Below, one piece after another: positions 32,518-42,179 of a stretch of 64,000 nt of DNA. Origin of the DNA: Mycolicibacterium chlorophenolicum (GTDB taxonomy: Bacteria > Actinomycetota > Actinomycetes > Mycobacteriales > Mycobacteriaceae); contig NZ_JYNL01000064.1 in the NCBI RefSeq assembly GCF_001044235.1, positions 1 to 64,000 on the forward strand. The letters run 5' to 3'. Position 1 is the first letter of the stretch. Each line of letters starts with the position of its first letter. The notes beneath the pieces were generated by a model that ran no database searches, was not told the DNA's origin, and saw nothing but the letters and a program-made list of their open reading frames with translations. Position numbers and translations under genes: made by a program.

Positions 32518-34137
32518 ATGACCACCTCCACCGCGGGCTCCAAACCCGACCTGTTGTCGGCCGAGGCGGGCCGGCGGCGCACGTTCGCCGTCATCAGCCA
32601 TCCCGACGCCGGCAAGTCCACGCTCACCGAGGCCCTGGTGCTGCACGCGAAGGCCATCACCGAAGCCGGCGCCATCCACGGCAAGGCGGGCCGGCGCTCG
32701 ACGGTCTCGGACTGGATGGAGATGGAGAAGGCCCGCGGCATCTCGATCACCTCCACCGCGCTGCAGTTCCCGTACACCACGCAGGCCGGCAACAGCTGCG
32801 TGATCAACCTGCTCGACACCCCCGGCCACGCTGACTTCTCCGAGGACACCTACCGGGTGCTCACCGCGGTCGACTCCGCGGTGATGCTGATCGACGCCGC
32901 CAAGGGCCTGGAACCGCAGACGCTCAAGCTGTTCCAGGTCTGCCGGCACCGCCGGATCCCGATCATCACGGTGATCAACAAGTGGGACCGTCCGGGCCGG
33001 CACGCCCTCGAGCTGATGGACGAGATCGCCGAGCGCATCGGGCTCAAGCCGACGCCGCTGACGTGGCCGGTCGGCATCGCCGGCGACTTCAAGGGTGTGC
33101 TCGACCGCCGCACCGGCATGTTCATCCGCTACACCCGCACCGCGGGTGGCGCCACCGCCGCGCCGGAGGAACACATCGCGCCCGACGCCGCCCACGAGGC
33201 CGCCGGCATCGACTGGGACACCGCGGTCGAGGAGTCCGAACTGCTCAGCGCCGACGACGCCGACTTCGACCCGGAGACGTTCCGCGACTGCAGCTCCACC
33301 CCGGTCCTGTTCACCTCGGCGGCGCTGAACTTCGGCGTCAACCAGCTGCTCGACGTGCTGGCCGAACTCGCACCGCCGCCCAACGGGGCGCTCGACGTCG
33401 ACGGCAACCGCCGCGACGCGACCGCGCCGTTCAGCGCGTTCGTGTTCAAGGTGCAGGCCGGCATGGACTCCGCCCACCGCGACCGCATCGCCTACGCCCG
33501 GGTCTGCTCGGGCACGTTCGAACGCGGCGACGTGCTGACCCACGCCTCCACCGGCAAGCCGTTCGTCACCAAGTACGCGCAGTCGGTGTTCGGCCAGCAG
33601 CGCTCCACGCTGGACACCGCGTGGCCCGGCGACGTCATCGGTCTGGCCAACGCCGCGGCGCTGCGCCCCGGCGACACGCTCTACGCCGACGTCGCCGTGC
33701 AGTACCCGCCGATCCCGAGCTTCTCGCCGGAGCACTTCGCGGTCGCGCGCGGCACCGATCCCAGCAAACACAAGCAGTTCCGCAAGGGCATCGAGCAACT
33801 CGACCAGGAGGGCGTGGTCCAGGTGCTGCGCTCGGACCGCCGCGGCGATCAGGCCCCGGTGCTGGCGGCGGTGGGGCCGATGCAGTTCGAGGTGGCCAGC
33901 CACCGGATGGCGGCCGAGTTCAGCGCTCCGATCGCGCTCGAGCCGCTGCCGTACACCGTGGCCCGGCTCTGCGATCCCGAGGGCGCCGAGACCCTGCAGA
34001 AGCTGGCGTCGGTGGAGGTGTTCACCCGCACCGACGGCGCGCTGCTGGCGGTGTTCTCCACAAAGTGGCGCCTGGAGAACGTGGCCCGGGAGAACCCGAC
34101 GGTGAGCCTGCGGTCACTGGTCGCCGCCGGGGACTAG
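32518..34137 (+). CDS. prfC: Peptide chain release factor 3 (RF3)
   Basis: A 539-residue translational GTPase that removes RF1/RF2 from the ribosome after termination. GTPase motifs: P-loop HPDAGKST, switch-II DTPGHADF, and NKWD. The RF3-specific lead (RRTFAVISHPDAGKSTL...GKAGRRSTVSDWMEMEKARGISI) and the domain order (G domain, beta-barrel II with GVLDRR, domain III) fit, and the length is right. ATG 32518 has no ribosome site. TAAAAT at 32502-32507 suggests a very short leader. Confidence 0.96.
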   Translation: MTTSTAGSKPDLLSAEAGRRRTFAVISHPDAGKSTLTEALVLHAKAITEAGAIHGKAGRRSTVSDWMEMEKARGISITSTALQFPYTTQAGNSCVINLLDTPGHADFSEDTYRVLTAVDSAVMLIDAAKGLEPQTLKLFQVCRHRRIPIITVINKWDRPGRHALELMDEIAERIGLKPTPLTWPVGIAGDFKGVLDRRTGMFIRYTRTAGGATAAPEEHIAPDAAHEAAGIDWDTAVEESELLSADDADFDPETFRDCSSTPVLFTSAALNFGVNQLLDVLAELAPPPNGALDVDGNRRDATAPFSAFVFKVQAGMDSAHRDRIAYARVCSGTFERGDVLTHASTGKPFVTKYAQSVFGQQRSTLDTAWPGDVIGLANAAALRPGDTLYADVAVQYPPIPSFSPEHFAVARGTDPSKHKQFRKGIEQLDQEGVVQVLRSDRRGDQAPVLAAVGPMQFEVASHRMAAEFSAPIALEPLPYTVARLCDPEGAETLQKLASVEVFTRTDGALLAVFSTKWRLENVARENPTVSLRSLVAAGD

Positions 34138-34147
34138 GGATTTGGGC

Positions 34148-34178
34148 GTCGTTGGACACGCAGACGGTGACCAACGAC
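34148..34178. terminator. Bidirectional terminator
   Basis: GTCGTTGG (34148-34155) pairs perfectly with CCAACGAC (34171-34178) over a 15-base loop, between the convergent prfC and glpK stops. Confidence 0.55.
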
Positions 34179-34185
34179 ACCGAAA

Positions 34186-35703
34186 TCACTCGACGTCGAC
34201 CCAGTCCAGGGTGCGGTGCACGGCCTTCTGCCAGCCCGCGTAACCCTCGGCGCGCTGCTCGTCGGACCAGTTCGGTGACCAGCGCCTGCCCTCCTGCCAG
34301 TTGGCCCGCAGGTCGTCGGGGCCGTCCCAGAAACCCACGCCCAGCCCGGCCGCGTAGGCGGCGCCGAGCGCGGTGGTCTCGGCGACCTCCGGCCGCACCA
34401 CGTCGACACCCAGCACGTCGGCCTGAATCTGCATGCACAGGTCGTTGGCGGTGATGCCGCCGTCGACCTTGAGCACCTCAAGGTGCACCCCCGAGTCCGC
34501 CTCCATTGCGTCGACGACGTCGCGGCTCTGGTAGCAGATCGCCTCGAGCGTCGCGCGGGCCACGTGGGCGTTGGTGTTGTAGCGGGACAGCCCGACGATC
34601 GCACCGCGCGCGTCCGAGCGCCAGTACGGCGCGAACAGCCCGGAGAACGCCGGCACGAAGTAGACGCCGCCGTTGTCCTCCACCTGACGGGCCAGCGCCT
34701 CGCTCTGGGAGGCGCCGCTGATGATGCCCAGCTGGTCGCGCAGCCACTGCACCGCCGAGCCGGTCACCGCGATCGACCCCTCCAGCGCGTAGACGGGTTT
34801 CGCGTCGGCGAACTGGTAGCAGACGGTGGTCAGCAGACCGTTGTCGGAGCGGACGATCTTCTCGCCGGTGTTGAGCAGCAGGAAGTTGCCGGTGCCGTAG
34901 GTGTTCTTGGCCTCGCCCGGGGCGAGGCACACCTGGCCGACCATCGCGGCCTGCTGGTCGCCGAGGATGCCGGTGATCGGGATCTGGCCGTCGGCGGGCC
35001 CGGTGTCCAGCGTCGTGCCGAAGGGTTCGGTCACCGACGACGGACGGATCTCGGGCAGCATCTGGCGCGGAATGCCGAAGAACGACAGCAGTTCGTCGTC
35101 CCAGTCGAGGGTCTCCAGGTTCATCAGCATGGTGCGGCTCGCGTTGGTGACGTCGGTGACGTGCACGCCGCCGCGGTGCCCGCCGGTCAGGTTCCACAGC
35201 ACCCAGGTGTCGGTGGTGCCGAAGATCGCGTCGCCCTTCTCGGCGTCCGCGCGCACCCCGTCGACGTTGTCGAGGATCCACTGGACCTTGCCGCCGGCGA
35301 AGTAGGTGGCCGGCGGCAGCCCGGCCTTGCGCCGGATCACGTCGCCGCGGCCGTCGCGGTCGAGCGCCGAGGCGATGCGGTCGGTGCGGGTGTCCTGCCA
35401 GACGATCGCGTTGTGGTACGGGCGTCCCGTTCGCCGGTTCCACACCAGCGACGTCTCCCGCTGGTTGGTGATGCCCAGCGCCGCGAGGTCGGTGGTCGAC
35501 AGGTTGGTCGAGTTCAGCGCGGTGGCCAGCACCGAGCCGGTGCGCTCCCAGATCTCGACGGGGTTGTGTTCCACCCAGCCGGCCTTCGGCAGGATCTGTT
35601 CGTGTTCGAGCTGATGACGGCCCACCTCGGCACCGTCGTGGTCGAAGATCATGCACCGGGTGCTGGTGGTGCCCTGGTCGATGGCTGCGACGAAATCGGC
35701 CAC
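34186..35703 (-). CDS. glpK: Glycerol kinase
   Basis: A 505-residue FGGY-family kinase that phosphorylates glycerol to glycerol-3-phosphate with ATP in the cytoplasm. Typical blocks are FVAAIDQGTTSTRCMIFDHDG (phosphate 1), NQRETSLVWNRRTGRPYHNAIVWQDTRT, YFAGGKVQWILDNVDG, GILGDQQAAMVGQ, and the FGGY end VLKVDGGITANDLCMQIQADVLGV. The start is GTG 35703, which gives the standard length; earlier in-frame starts add an Arg-rich stretch that overlaps the divergent methyltransferase start. The position equals Rv3696c. Confidence 0.96.
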   Translation of the reverse strand: MADFVAAIDQGTTSTRCMIFDHDGAEVGRHQLEHEQILPKAGWVEHNPVEIWERTGSVLATALNSTNLSTTDLAALGITNQRETSLVWNRRTGRPYHNAIVWQDTRTDRIASALDRDGRGDVIRRKAGLPPATYFAGGKVQWILDNVDGVRADAEKGDAIFGTTDTWVLWNLTGGHRGGVHVTDVTNASRTMLMNLETLDWDDELLSFFGIPRQMLPEIRPSSVTEPFGTTLDTGPADGQIPITGILGDQQAAMVGQVCLAPGEAKNTYGTGNFLLLNTGEKIVRSDNGLLTTVCYQFADAKPVYALEGSIAVTGSAVQWLRDQLGIISGASQSEALARQVEDNGGVYFVPAFSGLFAPYWRSDARGAIVGLSRYNTNAHVARATLEAICYQSRDVVDAMEADSGVHLEVLKVDGGITANDLCMQIQADVLGVDVVRPEVAETTALGAAYAAGLGVGFWDGPDDLRANWQEGRRWSPNWSDEQRAEGYAGWQKAVHRTLDWVDVE

Positions 35704-35728
35704 GCGCGCTCCTTCTCGGTAGAGGTCC

Positions 35729-36526
35729 ATGATGGACCACATGGGTGTGCCAGTGATCACCGACGACGACATCGACCGGATGCCCCGTGGCGGGCCGGAT
35801 GCATCGTGTCTGGACCGGTTGCTGCAGACCGACCGGCAGGAGTACCTCGACCGCGAGTCCGACGCGCCCGCCGACGTGGCCCGCAAGCGCAGCGTGATCC
35901 GCGCCCTGAACTGGGCGGGCGAGGTGTTCGGCAATCACGAGAAGTTCGCGAAGATCGCGCTCGACGCGGTGGCCGACGTCGCCGACCCGCGGATCCTGGA
36001 GCTCGGCGCGGGACATGGCGCGCTGTCCCGCACGCTGCTCGAGTGGCACCCGAGCGCACGGGTGACGGTCACCGACATCGAACCGACGTCCGTCGCGGCG
36101 ATCGCGGCGGGTGACCTCGGCTCGCACCCCCGCGCCACCGTCCGGCACATGGACGCCACGGCGCTGGACGCCGCCGACGGCGAGTTCGATCTCGCGGTGT
36201 TCGCGCTGTCGTTCCACCATCTGCCGCCGGCTGCGGCCGCGCGGGTGCTCGCCGAGGGCACCCGCGCCGCAGCCACCCTGCTGATCATCGACCTGCCCCG
36301 ACCGCCGGCGCCGCTGCACCTGATCCGGTTGGCGGCGATGTTGCCGTGGGCGCCGTTCCTGCCGTTCGTGCACGACGGCGTGATCAGCTCGCTGCGGGCG
36401 TACAGCCCGTCGGCGCTGCGGGCCCTGGCCGCGCACGCCGACCCGGCGATCCGCGTCGAGTTGCGCGGCGGACTGGCCAGCCCGCAGGTGCTGATCGCCC
36501 GGCGTGACGCCGAAGTCTTTGCTTGA
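35729..36526 (+). CDS. Class I SAM-dependent methyltransferase (Rv3699-like)
   Basis: A 265-residue Rossmann-fold methyltransferase. Motif I is RILELGAGHGALSRTL, the acidic end of strand 2 is VTVTDIEP, motif II/III is VRHMDATALD, and the post-motif is FDLAVFALSFHHLPP. The N-terminal 70 residues (LLQTDRQEYLDRESDAPADVARKR) and the IIDLPRPPAPLHLIRL segment suggest a lid for a lipid- or quinone-like substrate, which remains unknown. Starts at 35729, 35732 and 35741 are all possible. It diverges from glpK over 25 bases. Confidence 0.88.
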   Translation: MMDHMGVPVITDDDIDRMPRGGPDASCLDRLLQTDRQEYLDRESDAPADVARKRSVIRALNWAGEVFGNHEKFAKIALDAVADVADPRILELGAGHGALSRTLLEWHPSARVTVTDIEPTSVAAIAAGDLGSHPRATVRHMDATALDAADGEFDLAVFALSFHHLPPAAAARVLAEGTRAAATLLIIDLPRPPAPLHLIRLAAMLPWAPFLPFVHDGVISSLRAYSPSALRALAAHADPAIRVELRGGLASPQVLIARRDAEVFA

Positions 36527-36641
36527 GCAACTAAACAGTGTGCCGACTGCGGGCCCCGGCACCCAAACCGATCGTGGCGCAGACACTTCGAATAGCCTGT
36601 AAACAAAGAGGGGGTTGCCGGATTTGCACGGGGGAGGCTGG

Positions 36642-39600
36642 ATGGAGGGGACTCCCTTCGGGCGCTATCGATTGATCGAGGTGCTCGGACGCGGAGGCAT
36701 GGGCGAGGTCTGGCGTGCCCACGACACCGAAACCGACCGGGTCGTCGCGCTGAAGGTGCTGCCCGAACAGTGGGCCTCCGACGAGGTCTACCTGCAGCGG
36801 TTCCGGCGTGAGGCGCATGCGGCCGCGCGCCTCAACGAGCCCCACGTCGTGCCCATCCACCACTACGGCGAGATCGACGGGCGCCTCTACGTCGACATGC
36901 GCCTCATCGACGGCAACGATCTGCAGACGCTGCTGCACGGTGGGCCGCTGGTGCCGGCACGTGCGGTCGCGATCGTGGAGCAGATCGCGATGGCCCTCGA
37001 CGCCGCGCACCAGGCCGGGCTGGTGCATCGCGACGTCAAGCCGTCCAACATCCTGATCGCCCGCTACGACTTCGCGTATCTGATCGACTTCGGGGTGGCA
37101 CGCGCGTCCCAGGACACGGGTCTGACCAACTCCGCCCACCTGGTCGGCACGCTGCCCTACATGGCGCCCGAGCGCTTCCGCAACGGCGTCAGCGACGCGC
37201 GCTCCGACGTCTACTCGCTGGCCTGCGTGTTGGCCCAATGCCTCACGGCGACAACGCCGTTCACCGGCCACAGTGTCGAAGAACAGATGATGGGGCATCT
37301 GACCGCGCCCCCGCCGCTGCCCTCGCAGGTCGACCCGTACATCCCGGTGGCCTTCGACGCCGTCGTCGCCAAGGGCATGGCGAAGAATCCCGACGAGCGC
37401 TACCAGAGCGCGTGGGAGCTCGCCCTGGCCGCCCGCGCCGCGCTGGGCGACGCGGCCGGCCACCCGCGCAACAGCTCCGCAGCGACCACCGCCCACGGGT
37501 CCGCACCCGGCGAGTCGGCGGCGACACTGCTCGGGCCGCCGCCCGACGACGCGCCGCTGTCCCGGACCGGGGACTCCATCGACGACCTGCTCGACCGGGC
37601 CGTCGCCGCGATCAACCGCGGCGACCGCGCCGTCGCCTCCGCGCTGGCGGATCAGGTGCTCGCCGTCGACCACCGCAATCCCGAGGCCGAGGACCTGCTG
37701 CGCGTCCCCACCGACCGGGGCGAGATCCGCCGGCTGACCATCGTGTCGGCCGACGTCGTCGACGCGACGGATCTCGCGATGCGGGTGGATCCCGAGACCT
37801 ACCGGCTGCTGATCGGCCGGTTCCGGGACGTGGTCCGGCAGATCGCCGCTCGCTACGAGGGCCATGTCGCGTCGTCGAAGGCCGACGGACTGCTGGTGGT
37901 GTTCGGCTATCCGAACGCCCACGAGGACGACGTGCACCGCGCAGTGCAGGCCGGACTCGACATCGCCCGCGACATCGAGCAACTCAGCGAGCAGGCCCAG
38001 CGCCGGTTCGCGGCGACGGTCGCCGTCCGGATCGGTGTGCACCGCGGCCCCGTCTACCTCGACAGCGACCAGGACGACGTCTACGGGCTGGCGGTCACAC
38101 AGGCCGCCGAGGTGTCGGCGCTCGCCCCCACCGGCGGGGTGGCGGTGTCGCACTCGGTGGAACCGTTGATCCGCAACGCCTTCGAGCTCGAGAAGCTGCC
38201 GTCGGTGGCGATGCCGGGATCCAGTGAGGTCGTCAACCCGTTCCGGGTGCTCGGGGAGCGCGCGTACGCCACGCTCACGCCGATGGGTCCGCTCGTCGGT
38301 CGCGACCGTGAGTTCGCCCGGCTGGACAAGAGTTGGCGACGGGCCAAGGCGGGCACCCTGACCGTGCCGGCGGTGGTCCTGCGCGGCGAGGCGGGCATCG
38401 GCAAGAGCCGGCTCGCGGCCGCGGCCACGGAACTGGCGCAGCGCGACGGCGGCACCGTCCTGGAACTCGTCGGCTCCCCGGTGCACGCCGATGTCGGTCT
38501 GCATCCGGTCAGGCTGCTGCTGGAGCGGCGCGCCGGCATCACCCGGCTCACCGAGCCGGTGCGCCGTCTGCAGCTGATGGAGGCCGAGGTGGCGGACCTG
38601 GGGCTCGATCCCCAAACCGAAATACCGCTGCTGGCACCGATTCTCGGCCTCGACGCCTCGCTGGGATACGAGCCCCCGAAGGCCGAGGGCCGCAAACTGC
38701 AGGAGCTGATCGCCGCCGCGGTGACCAACTATCTGCTGACCGCGTTCGGCAGCGCGCCGGGCCTGCTGCTCGCCGAGGACGCGCACTGGTTCGACGGCTC
38801 CACGCTGGATCTGGTGGGCGCCCTGCTGGGCGCCACCGAGGGCCGGCTGCTGGCCGTGATCACGGGCCGCGACGGCAACTGGCTGTCGGACCGGTGGCCG
38901 GCCAAGGTGTTCGACCTGTCGCCGCTGACCGACGAGCAGACCGACGAGCTGGTGCTGGCGCTGGATCCCCGGGTGCCGCCCGAACAGTGCGCGGCGGTGC
39001 GGCAGCGCTGCGGCGGGGTGCCGTTCTACATCGAGCAGGTGGTCAGCGGGCTGGATCCGGCCACCGATGCCCACCACTCCACCGTGCCCGACTCCCTCTA
39101 CGAGCCGCTGTTCGCGCGGCTGCTGGCCGTTCCCGACGTGGTGCCGGTGGTGGAGGCGGCCGCGGTGATCGGACGGCATGTGGACCGCGCGCTGCTGGTC
39201 GCCGTGTCATCGCTGAGCGAGGACGCGGTGGACGACGTCATCGACGAGCTCGAGGATGCCAAGGTCTTCGAGCCGCACGGACGCGATGCGTGGAAGTTCC
39301 GGCACGACCTGCTGCGGGAGGTGGCCGCGGAGCTGGCCCCGCCGAGCGTGCGCCGCACGCTGCACGGCAAGACCGCCGACGTGCTCGTCAGCGGTGCCGC
39401 CGGCGAGCCCGACTGGCGTTTGGTGGCAGCGCATTACGAGCAGGCCGAGCGACACGCCGATGCTTCGGCGGCCTACCGGCAGGCCTCCGCCGAGGCGCGG
39501 CGGCGCGGCGCGCTCGAGGAGGCGCTCAAATACCTGACCCGGTCGCTGACGCAACTCGAACTCTGCCCGCCCGGCCGCGACCGCGACCGCCTCGAGATCG

Positions 39601-40769
39601 AACCCCGGCTCGAGCGCGGCTTCCTCACCTCGACGTCCGAGGGCTACCAAAGCCCCTCGGTGGCAGCCGATCTGGAGCGATGTCTGCAGATCGTGGGCTC
39701 CGATCTGCACGACGATCAGGTGTTCGGCACGCTGCTGGCGGTCAGCAGCTACTACATCAACAAATCGGATCTGCGCCGGGCCCACCAGCTGGCCGACGCC
39801 ATGCAGGCCAAGCCCGACGAGCAGCGCCGGCTGTGGAGTCCGGCCATCGCCTGCGTGCAGGGCATGGTGACGTTCCTGCGCGGCGAGTTCGAGTGTGCCC
39901 GAACGCTTTTCGAGGAGGCCAGCGCCGGGTTCGACGACGAGGGCCAGAACAGCATGGAAGAGCTGTGGTTCATCCCGTGGGACATCGTGGCGCTGGCCTA
40001 CGAGCACCTGTCGATCTGGCACATCCTGCACGGCGATCAGGCGGCCGCGGATGCGGCGATGGCCAAGGCGATGGACCGCGGTGACGAACTCGCGTTCCCG
40101 TGGGGCCCGTACAACCAGGCCTACGCGAGCCACCTCGAGGTCTGGATGCGCCGCGAGAGCGGCCAACTCGACCGGGCCCGCGCCGTGGTGACCGACATGG
40201 TGGAGCGGGCCGAGCGCTACGGCATCGACTTCTGGCACGCCCTGGGCTCCACGCTCGGTCAGGCCACCGTCGAGGCGGACATCGCGCTGCGCGCCGAGCA
40301 TGTCGATCCGGACCGGGTGAACACCCAGATCGACCTGCTCACCCAGTTCACCGACTTCTGGCGGTCCCTGGGCCTGTTCGCCTACCAGACCCAATACGAC
40401 TGTGTGATCGGCCAATTGCTCATCGCGGCGGGCCGCCTCGGCGAGGCGCGGACGCGTCTCGACACCGCGCTGCGCATCGCCGACGAGACCGACATGCACT
40501 TCTTCGATGCCGAGTTGCTCCGGGCCCGGGCGCGCACCCACACCGATCCCGACACCAGGGCCGCGGATCTCGGCGTCGCCGTGGCGCTCGCGCGTCACCA
40601 GGGGGCGCCGCTGTTCGAACTGCGCGCCGCCTGTGACGACGTGGTGCTGCGCGGCGACGACGCCCGCGACGCCCTCGCCGACGCGCTGGCCCGGCTGCCG
40701 GCGGACTGCGCGTTGCCCGACGTGGCGCACGCCCGCTCCCTCCTGGGGTGGTCAAGCCCAGGAGCGTGA
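36642..40769 (+). CDS. Serine/threonine kinase - cyclase-homology - AAA ATPase fusion
   Basis: A 1375-residue multi-domain signalling protein without membrane segments. The N-terminal Hanks-type kinase is complete: GRGGMGEV (16-23), catalytic Lys38, HRDVKPSN (129-136) and DFGVA. From about 364 to 545 lies a class III nucleotide-cyclase homology domain (RRLTIVSADVVDATD...KADGLLVVFGYPNAHE). The metal Asp residues are kept, but the Asn and Arg that stabilise the transition state read Thr486 and Glu490, so cyclase activity is doubtful. A Walker A GEAGIGKS (about 582-589) opens an AAA_16/NACHT-like ATPase, and a long helical TPR-like tail follows. ATG 36642 is preceded by GGGGGAGG. It faces an EmbR-like FHA regulator gene, a plausible phosphorylation target. 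Confidence 0.93.
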   Translation: MEGTPFGRYRLIEVLGRGGMGEVWRAHDTETDRVVALKVLPEQWASDEVYLQRFRREAHAAARLNEPHVVPIHHYGEIDGRLYVDMRLIDGNDLQTLLHGGPLVPARAVAIVEQIAMALDAAHQAGLVHRDVKPSNILIARYDFAYLIDFGVARASQDTGLTNSAHLVGTLPYMAPERFRNGVSDARSDVYSLACVLAQCLTATTPFTGHSVEEQMMGHLTAPPPLPSQVDPYIPVAFDAVVAKGMAKNPDERYQSAWELALAARAALGDAAGHPRNSSAATTAHGSAPGESAATLLGPPPDDAPLSRTGDSIDDLLDRAVAAINRGDRAVASALADQVLAVDHRNPEAEDLLRVPTDRGEIRRLTIVSADVVDATDLAMRVDPETYRLLIGRFRDVVRQIAARYEGHVASSKADGLLVVFGYPNAHEDDVHRAVQAGLDIARDIEQLSEQAQRRFAATVAVRIGVHRGPVYLDSDQDDVYGLAVTQAAEVSALAPTGGVAVSHSVEPLIRNAFELEKLPSVAMPGSSEVVNPFRVLGERAYATLTPMGPLVGRDREFARLDKSWRRAKAGTLTVPAVVLRGEAGIGKSRLAAAATELAQRDGGTVLELVGSPVHADVGLHPVRLLLERRAGITRLTEPVRRLQLMEAEVADLGLDPQTEIPLLAPILGLDASLGYEPPKAEGRKLQELIAAAVTNYLLTAFGSAPGLLLAEDAHWFDGSTLDLVGALLGATEGRLLAVITGRDGNWLSDRWPAKVFDLSPLTDEQTDELVLALDPRVPPEQCAAVRQRCGGVPFYIEQVVSGLDPATDAHHSTVPDSLYEPLFARLLAVPDVVPVVEAAAVIGRHVDRALLVAVSSLSEDAVDDVIDELEDAKVFEPHGRDAWKFRHDLLREVAAELAPPSVRRTLHGKTADVLVSGAAGEPDWRLVAAHYEQAERHADASAAYRQASAEARRRGALEEALKYLTRSLTQLELCPPGRDRDRLEIEPRLERGFLTSTSEGYQSPSVAADLERCLQIVGSDLHDDQVFGTLLAVSSYYINKSDLRRAHQLADAMQAKPDEQRRLWSPAIACVQGMVTFLRGEFECARTLFEEASAGFDDEGQNSMEELWFIPWDIVALAYEHLSIWHILHGDQAAADAAMAKAMDRGDELAFPWGPYNQAYASHLEVWMRRESGQLDRARAVVTDMVERAERYGIDFWHALGSTLGQATVEADIALRAEHVDPDRVNTQIDLLTQFTDFWRSLGLFAYQTQYDCVIGQLLIAAGRLGEARTRLDTALRIADETDMHFFDAELLRARARTHTDPDTRAADLGVAVALARHQGAPLFELRAACDDVVLRGDDARDALADALARLPADCALPDVAHARSLLGWSSPGA

Positions 40770-40792
40770 TCACCACGTCCCTGGGCTTGACC
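40750..40792. terminator. Perfect hairpin overlapping the kinase stop
   Basis: GGTCAAGCCCAGG (40750-40762) pairs perfectly with CCTGGGCTTGACC (40780-40792). The TGA of the kinase gene lies in the loop. It is probably a terminator and mRNA 3' end stabiliser. Confidence 0.6.
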
Positions 40793-40939
40793 GGCGGTCG
40801 GGTGAGCCCCCTCGCATCACCGACCTCACTCGCCAGGCTTCCGGGCCGTTCCGTCCCCCGGTCGGCCGGTTCCCGTCGTCCGCGGCGAGTGGATCAACCC
40901 TGACTCGTTGACCTTGGAAATTTCTTGGACCTCGTCGGG

Positions 40940-42088
40940 CTACCCGGCGGGCTCGTCCACCTCGAAGACGAACTCGCCGTCACCGATGGTGATCCGGTCG
41001 CCGTCGGTGAGCGCGGTGCTGCCGTCGATCCGCCTGCCTTCGACGACGACACCGTTCGCCGAGTCGGCGTCGATGATCACGTGGCCGGGTCCCGAGCCGA
41101 CGATGACGGCGTGGTACCGGCTGACCCGGGGGTCGGCCAGCACGATGTCGTTGTCGGACTGGCGGCCGATGCGGGTCACGGTGTCGGCGACGTGATGCGA
41201 CGTCCCGGTGGCCGACCGCAGCCGCGCCGGGCGGCTGGTCGCGGGGAGCGCGCTCCGGTTCACCGTCGCGATCATCGTGTCGGCGGCCGTCTTGCGGGCC
41301 GTGCCCTCGATGTTGAGCGGCGCCTGGCGCAGGATCCGCTCGTGCAGATCCTGCAGCACGGGATCCGGGTCGATGCCGAGATCGTCGGCGAGCACGGTCT
41401 TGACCCGCCGGTAGGCGTCGAGCGCGTCGGATTGGCGCCGCTCCAGGTAGTAGGCGCTCATCAGCTGCTCCCACAACGGTTCGCGGTAGGGGTGCCGCGT
41501 GACCAGGTCCTCCAGCTCGCCGATGACCGACGCGGCGCGGCCGCATGCGATCTCGGCCTGCGCCCACACGGTGTGGGCGGAGATCCGGTCCTCGGTGAGA
41601 GCCACGGCGTGCGTCTCGACGAACGCGAAGCCGGAGAGGTCCTCGAGGAACTCCCCCTGCCACTGCGCGAGTGCGACCGACAGGTGCCGGCTCGCCTCGG
41701 CGAAGCGGCCCGCCGCGGCGGCCTCCAGCCCGGCGGTCCGGGCGGTCACGAACCGGCCCAGGTCGACGGCGTCGTCGGCGACGGTGAGCCGGTAGCCGGG
41801 CGACGCCTTCTCCAGCAGCCGCCGCTCGTCGGCGCCCGCGGTGCGCATGAGCCGCCGCAGGTTCGACACGTAGGCGTGCAGGCTGGCCCGCGCCTCCGGC
41901 GGCGCCCCCTCCCCCCAGACCGCGTCGATCAGCGCATCGGTGGTCACCGGCCGGTTGCGGTGCAGCACCAGCGCGGCGAGCACGGCCCGCTGTTTGGGGG
42001 TGCCCAGCGCGACGGGAGTGTCCCCGACCGTCATCTGAAAGGGTCCGAGCAGCGCAAACGTGGAACTCGACGCCATCGGCCGCTGCAT
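40940..42088 (-). CDS. EmbR-like transcriptional regulator (SARP/BTAD plus FHA domain)
   Basis: A 382-residue regulator. Domains in order: OmpR-type winged helix (about 10-105: FALLGPFQMTVGDTPVALGTPKQRAVLAALVLH), a bacterial transcriptional-activation domain (about 110-255: DLGRFVTARTAGLEAAAAGRFAEAS...), and a C-terminal FHA domain (about 300-375: TRIGRQSDNDIVLADPRVSRYHAVIV...DADSANGVVVEG). The phosphothreonine-binding Arg, Ser, His and Asn are kept. This is the layout of EmbR, which is phosphorylated by PknH in M. tuberculosis; the length is almost the same. The neighbouring convergent kinase is the likely partner here. ATG 42088 or 42076 could be the start. Confidence 0.9.
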   Translation of the reverse strand: MQRPMASSSTFALLGPFQMTVGDTPVALGTPKQRAVLAALVLHRNRPVTTDALIDAVWGEGAPPEARASLHAYVSNLRRLMRTAGADERRLLEKASPGYRLTVADDAVDLGRFVTARTAGLEAAAAGRFAEASRHLSVALAQWQGEFLEDLSGFAFVETHAVALTEDRISAHTVWAQAEIACGRAASVIGELEDLVTRHPYREPLWEQLMSAYYLERRQSDALDAYRRVKTVLADDLGIDPDPVLQDLHERILRQAPLNIEGTARKTAADTMIATVNRSALPATSRPARLRSATGTSHHVADTVTRIGRQSDNDIVLADPRVSRYHAVIVGSGPGHVIIDADSANGVVVEGRRIDGSTALTDGDRITIGDGEFVFEVDEPAG

Positions 42089-42179
42089 CCTCCCCCCACG
42101 GTGATGATCGTGACCTTACCGGCGGCGCCGGGGACCGTACCGCGCAACCTGCCCGCCCGCGGCCCGGTGATGGCGTCTA

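Noticed and set aside
30745..33903. A 1052-codon open frame antisense to padR, the aldo/keto reductase and prfC
   Set aside because: It runs opposite to three well-recognised genes and its translation is low-complexity Arg/Val/Asp/Gly-rich, typical of the antisense frame of GC-rich DNA.
36531..39179. An 882-codon antisense frame over the kinase fusion
   Set aside because: Same GC-bias artefact; the sense frame has intact kinase motifs.
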